DNA of 15,830 bases from Candidatus Poribacteria bacterium (GCA_002687025.1 NYZG01000048.1:7951-23780); one strand, 5' to 3'; numbered from the stretch's first letter, positions 1-8,600 are shown. Made by a program: numbers and translations. Notes: generated by a model from the sequence alone, not told the origin.

Positions 1-822
1 GTCCAAGACGAGCCACGACACGTCGCTCTGCTGGATGCTTCGTGTCGCGCGCAGCACTGAGTGCTGTTCGACGCCGCCGTCGTCTATCTTAGCCTTGCGA
101 CGCATCCCCGCCGTGTCGATCAGCTCGAACGGCGCGTTCTGCCACTCGAACTGCTCGTTGATGGCGTCGCGCGTCGTTCCCGGCCGGGAGTCGACGATGA
201 CCCGCTCCTCGCCGATCAGCGCGTTCACGATAGACGACTTCCCCGCGTTCGGGCGTCCGACGATCGCGACGCGCAACGGCTGGATGACGTCCGCCGTGTC
301 CTCGTCCTCGCCGCGCTCTTCGTCGGTGGGAAGACGTCTCACCGTGGCGTCCATCAGATTGCGGAGACCCCGCCGATGGATCGAGGAAACCGGCACGACC
401 TCGTCGAAGCCGAGCTCGTACATCTCCGCGGCATCCAACTCGATGCCCTCGTGGTCGGCCTTGTGGGCGACGGCCACCACGGGCTTGTCGATCCGGTGGA
501 GCATCTCAGCCACCATCCGGTCTGCGGGCGATATCCCCTCGATCGTGTCGAGCACGAGCCATACGAGCGACGCCTCGCGCACGGCGACATCCACCTGCGC
601 GCGCACCTGGTCGATCATCGGGTCGTCGGGGTTGTAGATGACGCCGCCGGTGTCCACGATCTTGAAGGAAGCGCCGCTCCACTCGACGGGCGCGTACAGC
701 CGGTCGCGCGTGACGCCCGGTATGTCGTCCACAACGGCGACGAACCTACCCACGACCCGGTTGAAGAGCGACGACTTGCCGACGTTCGGCCGTCCAACGA
801 TCGCGACTACGGGAGCACTCAC
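1..822 (-). CDS. der: Ribosome-assembly GTPase Der (EngA), C-terminus cut by window edge
   Basis: Der is a double-G-domain GTPase that helps mature the 50S ribosomal subunit. The visible 274 residues cover the first G domain, an acidic linker (about 166-178) and the start of the second. G1 motifs are GRPNVGKSS (10-18) and GRPNAGKSS (189-197); the G3 motifs are DTGG (57-60) and DTAGM (236-240). A full-length Der has about 440-490 residues, so the rest of G domain 2 and the KH-like domain lie beyond position 1. The start is GTG at 820-822; it places the G1 motif where Der proteins have it and sits 13 bases after the omp85-like stop. No strong Shine-Dalgarno is seen. One oddity: the first-domain G4 motif reads HKAD (120-123) instead of NKxD, so the guanine-contacting Asn is His, while the second-domain G4 is outside the window. 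It is the last visible gene of the minus-strand operon. Confidence 0.96.
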   Translation of the reverse strand, partial: MSAPVVAIVGRPNVGKSSLFNRVVGRFVAVVDDIPGVTRDRLYAPVEWSGASFKIVDTGGVIYNPDDPMIDQVRAQVDVAVREASLVWLVLDTIEGISPADRMVAEMLHRIDKPVVAVAHKADHEGIELDAAEMYELGFDEVVPVSSIHRRGLRNLMDATVRRLPTDEERGEDEDTADVIQPLRVAIVGRPNAGKSSIVNALIGEERVIVDSRPGTTRDAINEQFEWQNAPFELIDTAGMRRKAKIDDGGVEQHSVLRATRSIQQSDVSWLVLD

Positions 823-835
823 AGCTAATCCAATC

Positions 836-2176
836 TCAGAACAGCCGCGCCCAGCGCACGTGCCATCGCGCCCTCGCGCCGGAGCGCAGAGCGCGGGCTA
901 CCCGCACGCGTAACGCGTTCTCCAGCAGAATCCCATACCCCACCGAGGCATGAACTGCTGTTGTATCCGAACCCGATCCGGCGCCCCAGACGCGTGCCGC
1001 GTCCGCGAACACCAGCCCATACGTGCCGCCGAAGAAGTGACGGCGATACTCGACATTCGCCAGCCACCCGTTCGGGCCGACGAGCTCATGCCGGTCGTAT
1101 CCCCTCAACGACCCCGAGCCGCCCCATATCGCCTGCCGTTGCAGCGGAGGATCGCCACCCGTCAGGACGAGCCGCAACCGCGCGTTCACGAAGTCGTCCC
1201 CGATGCGGAAGTACGCCCGCGTGTGAGACTGCACCCGCCTGAAGGCGAAGTCCGACCCCAGAGTCGGGAGCGAACGTTCCACCGACAGCGCCTGCGCCCA
1301 CCCTTCGGTGAACACCGGCCCGCTACGGCCGTCAAACTCGTACTCCGCCGCGACGGCTCTTAACCGGCCGGGAGTCGCCGGCATGTTCGCCTCGGTCCCA
1401 CCGCGAGGAGCGAACAGGCTCCAGCGGCTCGCCGTGGACATGCTCACATGCCGCTCCGCCACCATGCGCATCGTCGTGGTGTGGCGCGTGTCCTCCGTTT
1501 GCGCGCGCACGGACAGCTCCGACCCCAGCCGTTCATGATAGTCCCGAAAGTCCGCGCCGTACGTCATCGCGAGGAACGTCTGTTCCGCGTTATTCGGCAT
1601 GGCGTCGAGGTCGTGTGGCGCGAGCCATCGCTGCCGCAGGGCCGTCGCCGTGATCTCGTGCCGCCGGACAAACCATCGCGCCTCGGCGCCGTATCGATGC
1701 TGCCACCGGTCGTTCCCGAACGCGTACCGCGCCTCGGCGAAGAATCGGCCCTTGGGTTCCGACCGGATGTCTTCGCGTCGCCACCAGTCGCGGCGAAGGC
1801 CCCACGCCCATCCCGACACGCGGTTGAAAGCCGCCGACAGCTCCGTGAGCCCCTCGAGCTCCTCGTGCTCGACGACGTCGATGAGCAGCACGCGGCGGTC
1901 GTCTTCTTCCTCGATGCGCCACTCGACGCTGCGGAAGTAGGGCAACACGCCGCGCATCACCCGGATTGCGTTCCTGATGTCGTCGGGGCCTTGGCCCAGC
2001 GCGTTCAGGATTTCGTTCTCGCCGATGCCCTCGTTCCCGACGATCCTGACGGCGTCGACCGGTCCCCGTTCCGCGTCATCCCTGTCGATGTACCGAGTGG
2101 CCGCGCGCGCGGGCAGGGGGCGAGCCGTTAGCGTGGCGATCGCCATCACAATGCCAACGCGTGCCCACCTGCCCAT
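836..2176 (-). CDS. Omp85-family outer-membrane protein with one POTRA domain
   Basis: This is a 446-residue exported protein. It has a signal peptide with a hydrophobic core and likely cleavage after ARA at about residue 25. One POTRA-like domain follows at about 40-105 (pattern VRIVGNEGI, later a V.W.I strand and a VVEHE ending). The rest, from about 110, is a beta-barrel. The Omp85 hallmark SLRGY is at 356-360, followed by NVEYR at 374-378, and the chain ends in WARLF with the terminal aromatic typical of barrel proteins. Family members insert or translocate proteins or lipids at the outer membrane. BamA is larger, with five POTRAs, so this is a short relative and its substrate is unknown. 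It starts with ATG 12 bases after aspS and ends 13 bases before der, so it sits inside the operon. Confident at the superfamily level, not the subfamily. Confidence 0.85.
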   Translation of the reverse strand: MGRWARVGIVMAIATLTARPLPARAATRYIDRDDAERGPVDAVRIVGNEGIGENEILNALGQGPDDIRNAIRVMRGVLPYFRSVEWRIEEEDDRRVLLIDVVEHEELEGLTELSAAFNRVSGWAWGLRRDWWRREDIRSEPKGRFFAEARYAFGNDRWQHRYGAEARWFVRRHEITATALRQRWLAPHDLDAMPNNAEQTFLAMTYGADFRDYHERLGSELSVRAQTEDTRHTTTMRMVAERHVSMSTASRWSLFAPRGGTEANMPATPGRLRAVAAEYEFDGRSGPVFTEGWAQALSVERSLPTLGSDFAFRRVQSHTRAYFRIGDDFVNARLRLVLTGGDPPLQRQAIWGGSGSLRGYDRHELVGPNGWLANVEYRRHFFGGTYGLVFADAARVWGAGSGSDTTAVHASVGYGILLENALRVRVARALRSGARARWHVRWARLF

Positions 2177-2188
2177 GCGCGTCGCCCA

Positions 2189-3964
2189 TCAGTCATCGGT
2201 GTCCGGGGCGTTGACGATCATGTGCACCTCGTCCAGTTGCTCCGGCGACACGGAGGAAGGAGCGTCCGTGACAAGACACGTGCCCGTCTGCGTCTTGGGG
2301 AACGCCATCACCTCGCGGATCGACGGCTCGTCGGCCAGCAGCATGACCAGCCGGTCCAGCCCGCAGGCGATGCCGCCGTGCGGAGGCGTGCCGAATTTCA
2401 GCGCGTCCAGGAAGAACCCGAAACGCTCCTGCTGGTCTTCCGGGCTGATCTTGAGAAGGTCGAACACCTTCGTCTGCACCGCCCGGTCGTGGATACGAAT
2501 GCTCCCGCCCCACACCTCTTCGCCGTTCACTGACAGGTCGTAGGCCAGCGACAGCACCGCCGATGGGTCGCTATCGAGCAGCGGCACGTCCTCGGGACGC
2601 GGCTGCGTGAACGGGTGATGCTCCGACGCCCACCGGTCGTTGTCGGCATCGTGGTGGAACAGCGGGAAGTCCACCACCCACGCGAACTCGAACCGGCCGT
2701 CCTCGATGAGATCGAGGCGTTCGGCCAACTCGAGGCGTAGCGCCCCGAGCGCCTCGTGGGTCACCTTGGGCGTGTCGGCGACGAACATCAGCATGTCGCC
2801 CGCTTTCGCGTCCATCCGCTCCGGCAGCGCCGCGAGCGTCTCGTCGGGGAAGAACCGCGCGATGGGAGAGTCGATCCCGTCCTCGGTGACGCGCATCCAC
2901 GCAAGGCCCTTCGCGCCGTGACGGCTCACGAACTTCGTGAGTTCGTCGATCTCGCGACGCGACAGAGACGTGCCGCCCGGCACGGTGATGCCCTTGATGA
3001 GCCCACTGTTCTCCAGCACCGTCTGGAAGACGCGGAACTCCGCCGTCGCGGCAAGGTCGCCGATGTCGACGAGCTCCATGCCGAAGCGCAGGTCCGGCTT
3101 GTCGGAGCCGTACTTGCCGATCGCTTCGGAGTGCGGGATGCGGCGGAACGGCGTCGGTATGTCCACGTCGATGAGCTTCCACAGTTCCTTCATGCACCCT
3201 TCGACAACGGCGAACACGTCGTCTTGGGTGACAAAGGACATCTCGACGTCGATCTGCGTGAACTCCGCCTGGCGGTTCGCCCGCGGGTCCTCGTCGCGGA
3301 AGCACCTGACGATCTGGTAGTACCGGTCCACCCCCGCGATCATGAGCATCTGCTTGAAGAGCTGCGGGCTCTGCGGCAGGGCGTAGAACTGCCCCGGACT
3401 CACACGACTCGGCACGAGGTAGTCTCGCGCGCCTTCCGGCGTGCTCTTCGTCAGGACCGGCGTCTCGACGTCGAGGAAGCCGTGCGCGTCCATGTATTCG
3501 CGGACGGTCTGCGTCACGCGGTGCCGCAGTTGCATGATCTTCGCGATCTTGGGCCGCCGCAGGTCGAGGTAGCGGTAGCGCATCCGCACTTCTTCGTCGA
3601 CGTTCGCGTCGTCCTCGATGAGGAAGGGCGGCGTCTCCGCGACGTTCAGGATGGCGAGCTCGGCGACGGCGATCTCGATCTCTCCGGTCGGCAGGTTCGG
3701 GTTGATCGCGCCGTCCATGCGGTCGCGGATGGCCCCCTTGGCGCCGATGACGAACTCGTTGCGCAGGCGCCTGGCCTCTTCGTGCGCCTTCGGGTCGATC
3801 TGCGGGTCGAACACCAACTGGACGAGACCCGAACGGTCGCGCAGGTCGATGAAGATGCAGCCGCCGTGGTCTCGCCGCGTCTGCACCCAACCCGTAACGG
3901 TGGCCTCGGAGCCGACATCGGTCTGCCGGAACTCGCCACAATACGACGTACGATGAATCAGCAT
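2189..3964 (-). CDS. aspS: Aspartyl-tRNA synthetase (bacterial type)
   Basis: This 591-residue class II synthetase charges tRNA(Asp) with aspartate in the cytoplasm. The length is normal for bacterial AspRS. The N-terminal OB-fold anticodon domain spans about 1-110. The catalytic core has motif 2 at about 222-243 (FRDEDPRANRQ, then EFTQIDVEMSF) and motif 3 at about 530-545, including GLDRL at 535-539. The bacterial insertion (GAD) domain lies between them. Two OB-fold positions used to tell discriminating from non-discriminating enzymes look non-discriminating: His33 in RRDHGG and Gly85 in MDGAINPN. The enzyme may therefore also charge tRNA(Asn). The start is ATG, 55 bases downstream of the hisS stop; the ribosome site is weak. 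The gene follows hisS in the same operon, a pairing seen in many bacteria. Confidence 0.98.
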   Translation of the reverse strand: MLIHRTSYCGEFRQTDVGSEATVTGWVQTRRDHGGCIFIDLRDRSGLVQLVFDPQIDPKAHEEARRLRNEFVIGAKGAIRDRMDGAINPNLPTGEIEIAVAELAILNVAETPPFLIEDDANVDEEVRMRYRYLDLRRPKIAKIMQLRHRVTQTVREYMDAHGFLDVETPVLTKSTPEGARDYLVPSRVSPGQFYALPQSPQLFKQMLMIAGVDRYYQIVRCFRDEDPRANRQAEFTQIDVEMSFVTQDDVFAVVEGCMKELWKLIDVDIPTPFRRIPHSEAIGKYGSDKPDLRFGMELVDIGDLAATAEFRVFQTVLENSGLIKGITVPGGTSLSRREIDELTKFVSRHGAKGLAWMRVTEDGIDSPIARFFPDETLAALPERMDAKAGDMLMFVADTPKVTHEALGALRLELAERLDLIEDGRFEFAWVVDFPLFHHDADNDRWASEHHPFTQPRPEDVPLLDSDPSAVLSLAYDLSVNGEEVWGGSIRIHDRAVQTKVFDLLKISPEDQQERFGFFLDALKFGTPPHGGIACGLDRLVMLLADEPSIREVMAFPKTQTGTCLVTDAPSSVSPEQLDEVHMIVNAPDTDD

Positions 3965-4019
3965 TACTCGGAGCTTTCTCTATGTGCGACACACTGGGAA
4001 ACGGGATGACCGGGGGTGG

Positions 4020-5282
4020 TCAGGGATTAGTGCGTGCCGACAGGCGAGAGGTCAGCTCCGCCAACGGCACGGTCTCCTGAGATTGGTCATCCATGTCCCG
4101 CACGGTGGCCTCCTGTCGGGCGATCTCGTCCTCGCCCAAGACGACCACATACGGAACCCGGAGTTGGTTCGCGGTCTTCATCTGTGCACGCACGCTACGT
4201 CCCTGGTGATCCATCTCGGCGCGTATGCCCGCGCGTCGCAGCGCGGTCAGCGCCTCGAACGCGGTCTCGCGGGTGTCGTCGCCGATGGTAACGACGTACA
4301 CGTCGTGCTTCGGCCGTTCGTCGATGGCGACATCCTGCTCGCGCATCGCCAGGATCAGTCGGTCCAACCCGGCGGCAAATCCAATACCCGGAACTGGGCC
4401 GCCGCCCACTTCCGAGACTAGGTCGTCGTATCGGCCGCCGCCCAGGATCGTGTCCTGCGCGCCCAGCCCGGCCGTGGTGATCTCGAACACCGTCCGCGTG
4501 TAGTAATCCAGCCCGCGGACGATGTACGGGTCCACGACGTACGGCACGTTCGCCCGGTCGAGGAGACGCCGCACCGCGTCGAAGTGCTCGACGGACTCGG
4601 GCGACAGGTGATCCGCCGTCTTCGGGGCATCCTCGAGCAGTTCGCGCGTGTGCGCGTCCTTGCTGTCGAGCATGCGCAACGGGTTCGCCTCGAAACGCTC
4701 CTGATCCCGGGCGCCCATCTCCGCGAGGCGCGGGCGGATGTACTCCTTGAGCTTCTCGATGTACGCCGGGCGCTCTTCGTTCCCGATGCTGTTGAGACGG
4801 ATTTCCACGGGCTTGATGCCGAGGGCGCCGACGAATTCGTACGCGCACACCAGCACTTCCGCGTCCATCAGCGGGTCGGCGACCCCGAACGCCTCGATGC
4901 CGGCCTGGTAATGCTCGCGATACCGTCCCGCTTGCGGACGCTCGTAGCGGAACATGGGCCCCACGTAGTAGAGCTTATGCACCGGCGACTGCTTGAACAG
5001 GTTCTGTTCCAGGCAGGCGCGCACGACTCCGGCCGTGCCTTCGGGCCGTAGCGTCACGCTACGCCCGCCGCGGTCCTCGAAGGTGTACATCTCTTTGGAC
5101 ACGATGTCCGTGCCCTCACCGATGCCGCGCACGAACAGCTCCGTCCGCTCGAACATGGGCGTGCGAATCTCGCCATACCCGAAGCGCGCGAACACGTCGT
5201 GAGCCGCCTGCTCGACGCGTTGCTGCGCGATCATGTCGTCGGGTAGCAGGTCTCGTGTGCCGCGGACCTTCGCGATACTCAC
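4020..5282 (-). CDS. hisS: Histidyl-tRNA synthetase
   Basis: This 420-residue class II synthetase charges tRNA(His). Visible signatures in order: RTPMFERTELF (40-50), TLRPEGT (77-83), FRYERPQAGR (motif 2, 111-120), the histidine-specific RGLDYYTRTVFE (256-267), GGGRYDDL (281-288) and GFAAGLDRL (motif 3, 301-309). The C-terminal anticodon-binding domain covers about 325-420. An open frame runs far upstream, but the family N-terminus (IAKVRGTRDLLPDD) begins at the GTG at 5280-5282. That GTG overlaps the stop of the upstream MEMO1-AMMECR1 gene as GTGA, which implies translational coupling. I therefore reject the longer start. The length matches the usual 420-430 residues. Confidence 0.98.
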   Translation of the reverse strand: MSIAKVRGTRDLLPDDMIAQQRVEQAAHDVFARFGYGEIRTPMFERTELFVRGIGEGTDIVSKEMYTFEDRGGRSVTLRPEGTAGVVRACLEQNLFKQSPVHKLYYVGPMFRYERPQAGRYREHYQAGIEAFGVADPLMDAEVLVCAYEFVGALGIKPVEIRLNSIGNEERPAYIEKLKEYIRPRLAEMGARDQERFEANPLRMLDSKDAHTRELLEDAPKTADHLSPESVEHFDAVRRLLDRANVPYVVDPYIVRGLDYYTRTVFEITTAGLGAQDTILGGGRYDDLVSEVGGGPVPGIGFAAGLDRLILAMREQDVAIDERPKHDVYVVTIGDDTRETAFEALTALRRAGIRAEMDHQGRSVRAQMKTANQLRVPYVVVLGEDEIARQEATVRDMDDQSQETVPLAELTSRLSARTNP

Positions 5283-6814
5283 TCTTCGGAGCCCCGTTCG
5301 TCGAAATCCGCCTCGGAAAACGCCTGCGCCGTGAACGTCTCGACCGTCGTCGCCGGATCCTCGAACGCGCGTGGGTCCAGTCCGGCTTTCAGACAAGTAT
5401 AGGCTAGGAATTGACGGCGATTCCAGGCTTGTTCCGTGGCGACCTGTGGCAGGAGCAGGCCCTGCTTCTGGCCCTGCTGGACGATGAGCCCGTGACGCCC
5501 CACCTCGATGGTCGCCAGGTCCGTGATTCGTCGTGGACGCGTCAGGACGGATATCTCCACTTCGAGGAGCGGGACCTCCTCCGCCGTGACCGTCGGGAAG
5601 CGCGGGTCTTCGGTCGCGGCGGCGATCGCCATTCGTGGGATCGTGTCGGCGAGCCGGTCGCCGGTGACGATGACGCCGATGCACCCGCGCAGAGAGCCGC
5701 CACCCTTGAGCGTCACAAAGACGCCGCGTCGGTCCGCAAACCGCGCCGTGACGTCCTCGGGGAAGCCGTACGCGTCGATGGGCGCAGGCTCTCGACCCTC
5801 GACGTGACGCACCATCGCGTCGCGAGCCACGTGCAGCATGGCGCGCTGTGCGTCCTCGGGGACATCACCATCCTGGGCGCGAGGCGTCACCGTGGCGGGC
5901 CGAGGGCGCTCCGATGCTCCCGCGTCGACCGTCTCTTCGCGATCCGCGTCTACGAATGCGGCCGCGACGTACCCGACGACTTGGTCGCGCTGCCCGCCCT
6001 CCACATCGCCGGAGTTGGCGTACATCAGGCTCTGGAGGCCGGTCGCGCCGGTCTGCTGCGCGTGGCGTATGCCGCTCACGACAGGGCCGAGTCCGCACAT
6101 CGCCGTGCGCAGGTTGCGGATGCTGCGCGACAGGTACGCGTCCGATCGCGCCCGCACCTCCTCCGAGTCGAACGACTCCATCGCCTCGACCATCGCGGTG
6201 TCCGAGGCGGTCGCGTCCTCGTATCCGGGGTAATGGGCGAGGTCGGTGGTTGTCAGCGCCAGCGCGTTCCGCCCTTCGACGGCGCGCGTCAGGGCGTCTG
6301 CGAGCAGGGAGCAGTTGGCGTCGGAGAAGTCCGAGATGACGATCGGGACGATGCGGAAGTCGGTGAGCAGCCGCTGCAGGAAGGGCAACTGCACTTCCAG
6401 GCCGTGCTCCGGGGCGTGGACATCGGGCATACTGTCGATGTGCGGGCTCGCCTCAATGAGCGCGGCACACATCTCCTCGTCGACCGGCACGGACCCCAGC
6501 GGCGTGCGGAACGACCCCCGCGCGTGCACGGCGACGCCGTCGAAGCTGAAGTAGTGACTCGGCCCGACCAGGACGACGGTGTCGTACGATCGTCCGCGGA
6601 GATGCTTGAGCGCTGCCGCCGCCACGCCGCCCGAATACACATACCCCGCGTGCGGCGTGACGATGCCCGCCAGCGCGCCGGTGAGCGGCACGTCCGGCGC
6701 GACGTCGAGCATGCGATCCACCTGCGTCTGCAACTGCGACGCGGACGCCGGATAGAACTTGCCGGCGACGGCCCAGGGCCGATCGTAGGGCGCCGATGTC
6801 CCGCTACTCCTCAT
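5279..6814 (-). CDS. MEMO1-AMMECR1 fusion (AmmeMemoRadiSam proteins B and A in one chain)
   Basis: This 511-residue protein joins two widely conserved families of unknown chemistry. Residues about 12-290 are MEMO1-like (AmmeMemoRadiSam system protein B, extradiol-dioxygenase-like fold). Its putative metal ligands are present: His55 in TPHAGYVYSG, His87 in GPSHY and Cys240 in MCG; DLAHY (191-195) is also typical. A charged linker (about 290-320) leads to an AMMECR1 domain (about 322-505) with the signature LRGCIG at 375-380. In many genomes these are separate genes beside a radical SAM gene, which is absent here. The chosen start is ATG at 6812-6814, overlapping the DUF1844 stop by 11 bases and preceded by the ribosome site GAGGAAGG. 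A longer start at 6862 is open but adds a low-complexity basic leader. The end overlaps hisS by 4 bases. Role unknown; the domain assignment is firm. Confidence 0.93.
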   Translation of the reverse strand: MRSSGTSAPYDRPWAVAGKFYPASASQLQTQVDRMLDVAPDVPLTGALAGIVTPHAGYVYSGGVAAAALKHLRGRSYDTVVLVGPSHYFSFDGVAVHARGSFRTPLGSVPVDEEMCAALIEASPHIDSMPDVHAPEHGLEVQLPFLQRLLTDFRIVPIVISDFSDANCSLLADALTRAVEGRNALALTTTDLAHYPGYEDATASDTAMVEAMESFDSEEVRARSDAYLSRSIRNLRTAMCGLGPVVSGIRHAQQTGATGLQSLMYANSGDVEGGQRDQVVGYVAAAFVDADREETVDAGASERPRPATVTPRAQDGDVPEDAQRAMLHVARDAMVRHVEGREPAPIDAYGFPEDVTARFADRRGVFVTLKGGGSLRGCIGVIVTGDRLADTIPRMAIAAATEDPRFPTVTAEEVPLLEVEISVLTRPRRITDLATIEVGRHGLIVQQGQKQGLLLPQVATEQAWNRRQFLAYTCLKAGLDPRAFEDPATTVETFTAQAFSEADFDERGSEE

Positions 6815-7160
6815 CGCCTTCCTCGCTCGGGGAATCGTCCCCGTCCGGGTCGTCGCTGGCATCGTCGTCTGCCGGCGGGGGCGCGTTCTGCATGCGCACG
6901 AAGGTCATGCGTAGTTGGTACAGGACGTTCTCCATGTAGTTCTTCTCGGGCGCGGTGAGGTTTCCCTCCGTCTTCTGCTCGATGATCGTCAGCAGGTCGA
7001 TCGCGTGCTTGGCGTACACGAGATCGACGACGGGCGCCTCCGTCTGCGGGTGGTTGATCGCCCCGAGCGCCATATACGCCTGGCTCGCCAGGAAGTCTAC
7101 GAGCGCGTTGAAGTTCGCTTCACGGAGATGCCGTTCCGCGCCTTCCGTTTCCTCAGCCAT
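6804..7160 (-). CDS. DUF1844 family protein with acidic tail
   Basis: This small 118-residue protein of unknown function is probably cytoplasmic. Residues about 12-95 match the DUF1844 pattern as I know it: a helix with NFNALVDFLASQAYMALG, then a DLVYAKHAIDLLTIIEQKT helix, the conserved GNLT turn, and a final helix with LYQLRMTFVRMQ. The last 25 residues are almost entirely Asp, Glu, Ser, Pro and Gly, a disordered acidic tail. The ATG start has a good ribosome site (AAGGGGA about 8 bases before). It begins 18 bases after the second CNNM gene and overlaps the MEMO1-AMMECR1 start by 11 bases. DUF1844 genes often occur among housekeeping genes, so this position does not point to a special role. 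Confidence 0.85.
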   Translation of the reverse strand: MAEETEGAERHLREANFNALVDFLASQAYMALGAINHPQTEAPVVDLVYAKHAIDLLTIIEQKTEGNLTAPEKNYMENVLYQLRMTFVRMQNAPPPADDDASDDPDGDDSPSEEGDEE

Positions 7161-7178
7161 TGCCGTCCCCTTCAGTGC

Positions 7179-8600
7179 CTACTTCCCGTTGGTTCCGTTC
7201 CCCTCGCGTTCCCCCGTGCGCTTCGCGATGATGCGCACGCGCTGCACGCTTCTCTCGTCCGCGGCCAGCACGATCACCATCACGTCGTCCGTCTCGACGA
7301 CATCGCTCACCGATGGGATGCGGTCGAGGTGCTGGATCACGAAACCGGCGATGGTCTCGTAGTCTCCGTCCGGTATTTCGGCGTCGACCTTCTCCAGTTC
7401 CTCGTTGAGCGCGTCCACCTCGGTCTTGCCGTCGCACTCGATGGTGCGCGTCAGTTCGTTGACCTCGTAATCCTCGTCGTCGTCGTCGCGCTCGTCGCGT
7501 ATCTCACCGACGATCTCCTCGACGAGGTCCTCCATCGTGACGAGGCCGATGATGCCGCCGTATTCGTCCACGACGAACGCCATCGGGTTGTGTCTGAACC
7601 GCAACTCGGCGAGCAGCGTCGCCACGCGTTTCGTCTCGGGCACGAACTGCAGATCGCGGCGGATCACCGGGTCGATCGTCTCGGGCGGCGTTTCCGCGTA
7701 GATCACGTCCAACACGTAGACCACGCCGACGATGTTGTCCACGCGTTCGCGATACACCGGGATGCGCGAATACCCGCACTCGGCGACCTGCGCCATGAAT
7801 TCCGCCAGCCCGGCGCCCTCTTCCAGCGAGATGATGTCTGTAAATGGCCGCATGACCTGTTCCACGCGCTGTTCGTACGTCTCGAGCACACCGTGGATCA
7901 TCCGCCGCTGCTCGAGTTCGAGCACGCCCTCGTCCTCGCCCATCTCGGCGAGCAGTCGCAGATCCTCGCGCGTGACTATCTGCACCTCGCCCTTCTGCCC
8001 AGTCAGTCGCATGAACAGCAGCGAGACACCCAACACCGCGTGGACGACCGGTCGGAACAGCCAGTCTGTCATCGCGAGAAGTCTGCCCGCGCGTAGGAGG
8101 ACGAAGTCCGGGTGTGCGCGGCCGATGGACTTCGGGATGATCTCGCCGATGAGCAGGATCAGCGGTGTCATGATGAGCGTGTTGAGGGCGCCGCGCGTCT
8201 CGGGCGTGAGCCCATCGGTCGTGCGGGTCAGCAGGACGAGCGACGACGATGCGGCGACGACCGTGGCGATGTTCGTGCCGAGGAGGATGGCGGCCTGAGT
8301 CCGTTCGCGTGGCTCGCAGACCGCGACGGCGGTTCGTGCGGCCCGATGCCCGTCCTCGGCGAGCGCCTGGAGCCGTGGCAGGTTCGCCGAGAGGAATGCC
8401 GTCTCCGCCCCGGCGAAGAAGCCCGTCGAGAACAGCCCGATGATCGTCAACGCGACGAACAGCGAGAGAGGCCCGGACATTGATCCACCGACGCCCGCCG
8501 CGGCGGCGGCCGGGAGCGCAACCGCGCCAAGCACGCACCACACGAGCAGCGCTACACGCGGGACAACGCTGTAAGGGAGGGCTATCGACCTACGCCTCAC
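7179..8600 (-). CDS. CNNM/CBS-domain membrane protein (CorC/HlyC family), second of a tandem pair
   Basis: This 473-residue inner-membrane protein belongs to the family of bacterial Mg2+ transporters and efflux proteins (CorC/MpfA/YhdP type, related to animal CNNM). After a hydrophobic N-terminus comes the CNNM membrane domain (about 43-200) with FFAGAET at 61-67 and GEIIPK at 152-157. Two CBS domains follow (about 245-370), with SRIPVYRER at 278-286 and DEYGGIIGLVTMEDLVEEI at 345-363. An acidic run (DDDDED) leads into the C-terminal CorC/HlyC domain (about 385-460). The start is GTG at 8598-8600, sharing GTGA with the stop of its upstream paralog; GGAGGG lies six bases before it. Its transported ion cannot be read from sequence; Mg2+ or Co2+ is the family default. 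It is clearly diverged from its neighbour, so the duplication is old. Confidence 0.94.
   Translation of the reverse strand: MRRRSIALPYSVVPRVALLVWCVLGAVALPAAAAAGVGGSMSGPLSLFVALTIIGLFSTGFFAGAETAFLSANLPRLQALAEDGHRAARTAVAVCEPRERTQAAILLGTNIATVVAASSSLVLLTRTTDGLTPETRGALNTLIMTPLILLIGEIIPKSIGRAHPDFVLLRAGRLLAMTDWLFRPVVHAVLGVSLLFMRLTGQKGEVQIVTREDLRLLAEMGEDEGVLELEQRRMIHGVLETYEQRVEQVMRPFTDIISLEEGAGLAEFMAQVAECGYSRIPVYRERVDNIVGVVYVLDVIYAETPPETIDPVIRRDLQFVPETKRVATLLAELRFRHNPMAFVVDEYGGIIGLVTMEDLVEEIVGEIRDERDDDDEDYEVNELTRTIECDGKTEVDALNEELEKVDAEIPDGDYETIAGFVIQHLDRIPSVSDVVETDDVMVIVLAADERSVQRVRIIAKRTGEREGNGTNGK

Noticed and set aside
2756..4009. 417-codon plus-strand open frame opposite aspS
   Set aside because: Antisense shadow of a certain gene, low complexity, no motif.
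5283..5684. Upstream extension of hisS to an earlier start
   Set aside because: The added residues are Arg/Pro-rich, have no counterpart in HisRS, and lie in another frame of the AMMECR1 domain; the GTG at 5282 fits the family N-terminus.
5411..6958. 515-codon plus-strand open frame opposite MEMO1-AMMECR1
   Set aside because: Antisense shadow with Arg/Asp/Val-rich composition; the minus-strand gene has clear domains and motifs.
6915..8096. 393-codon plus-strand open frame opposite DUF1844 and the second CNNM gene
   Set aside because: It spans two genuine minus-strand genes and its translation is His/Val/Asp-rich without domain features.
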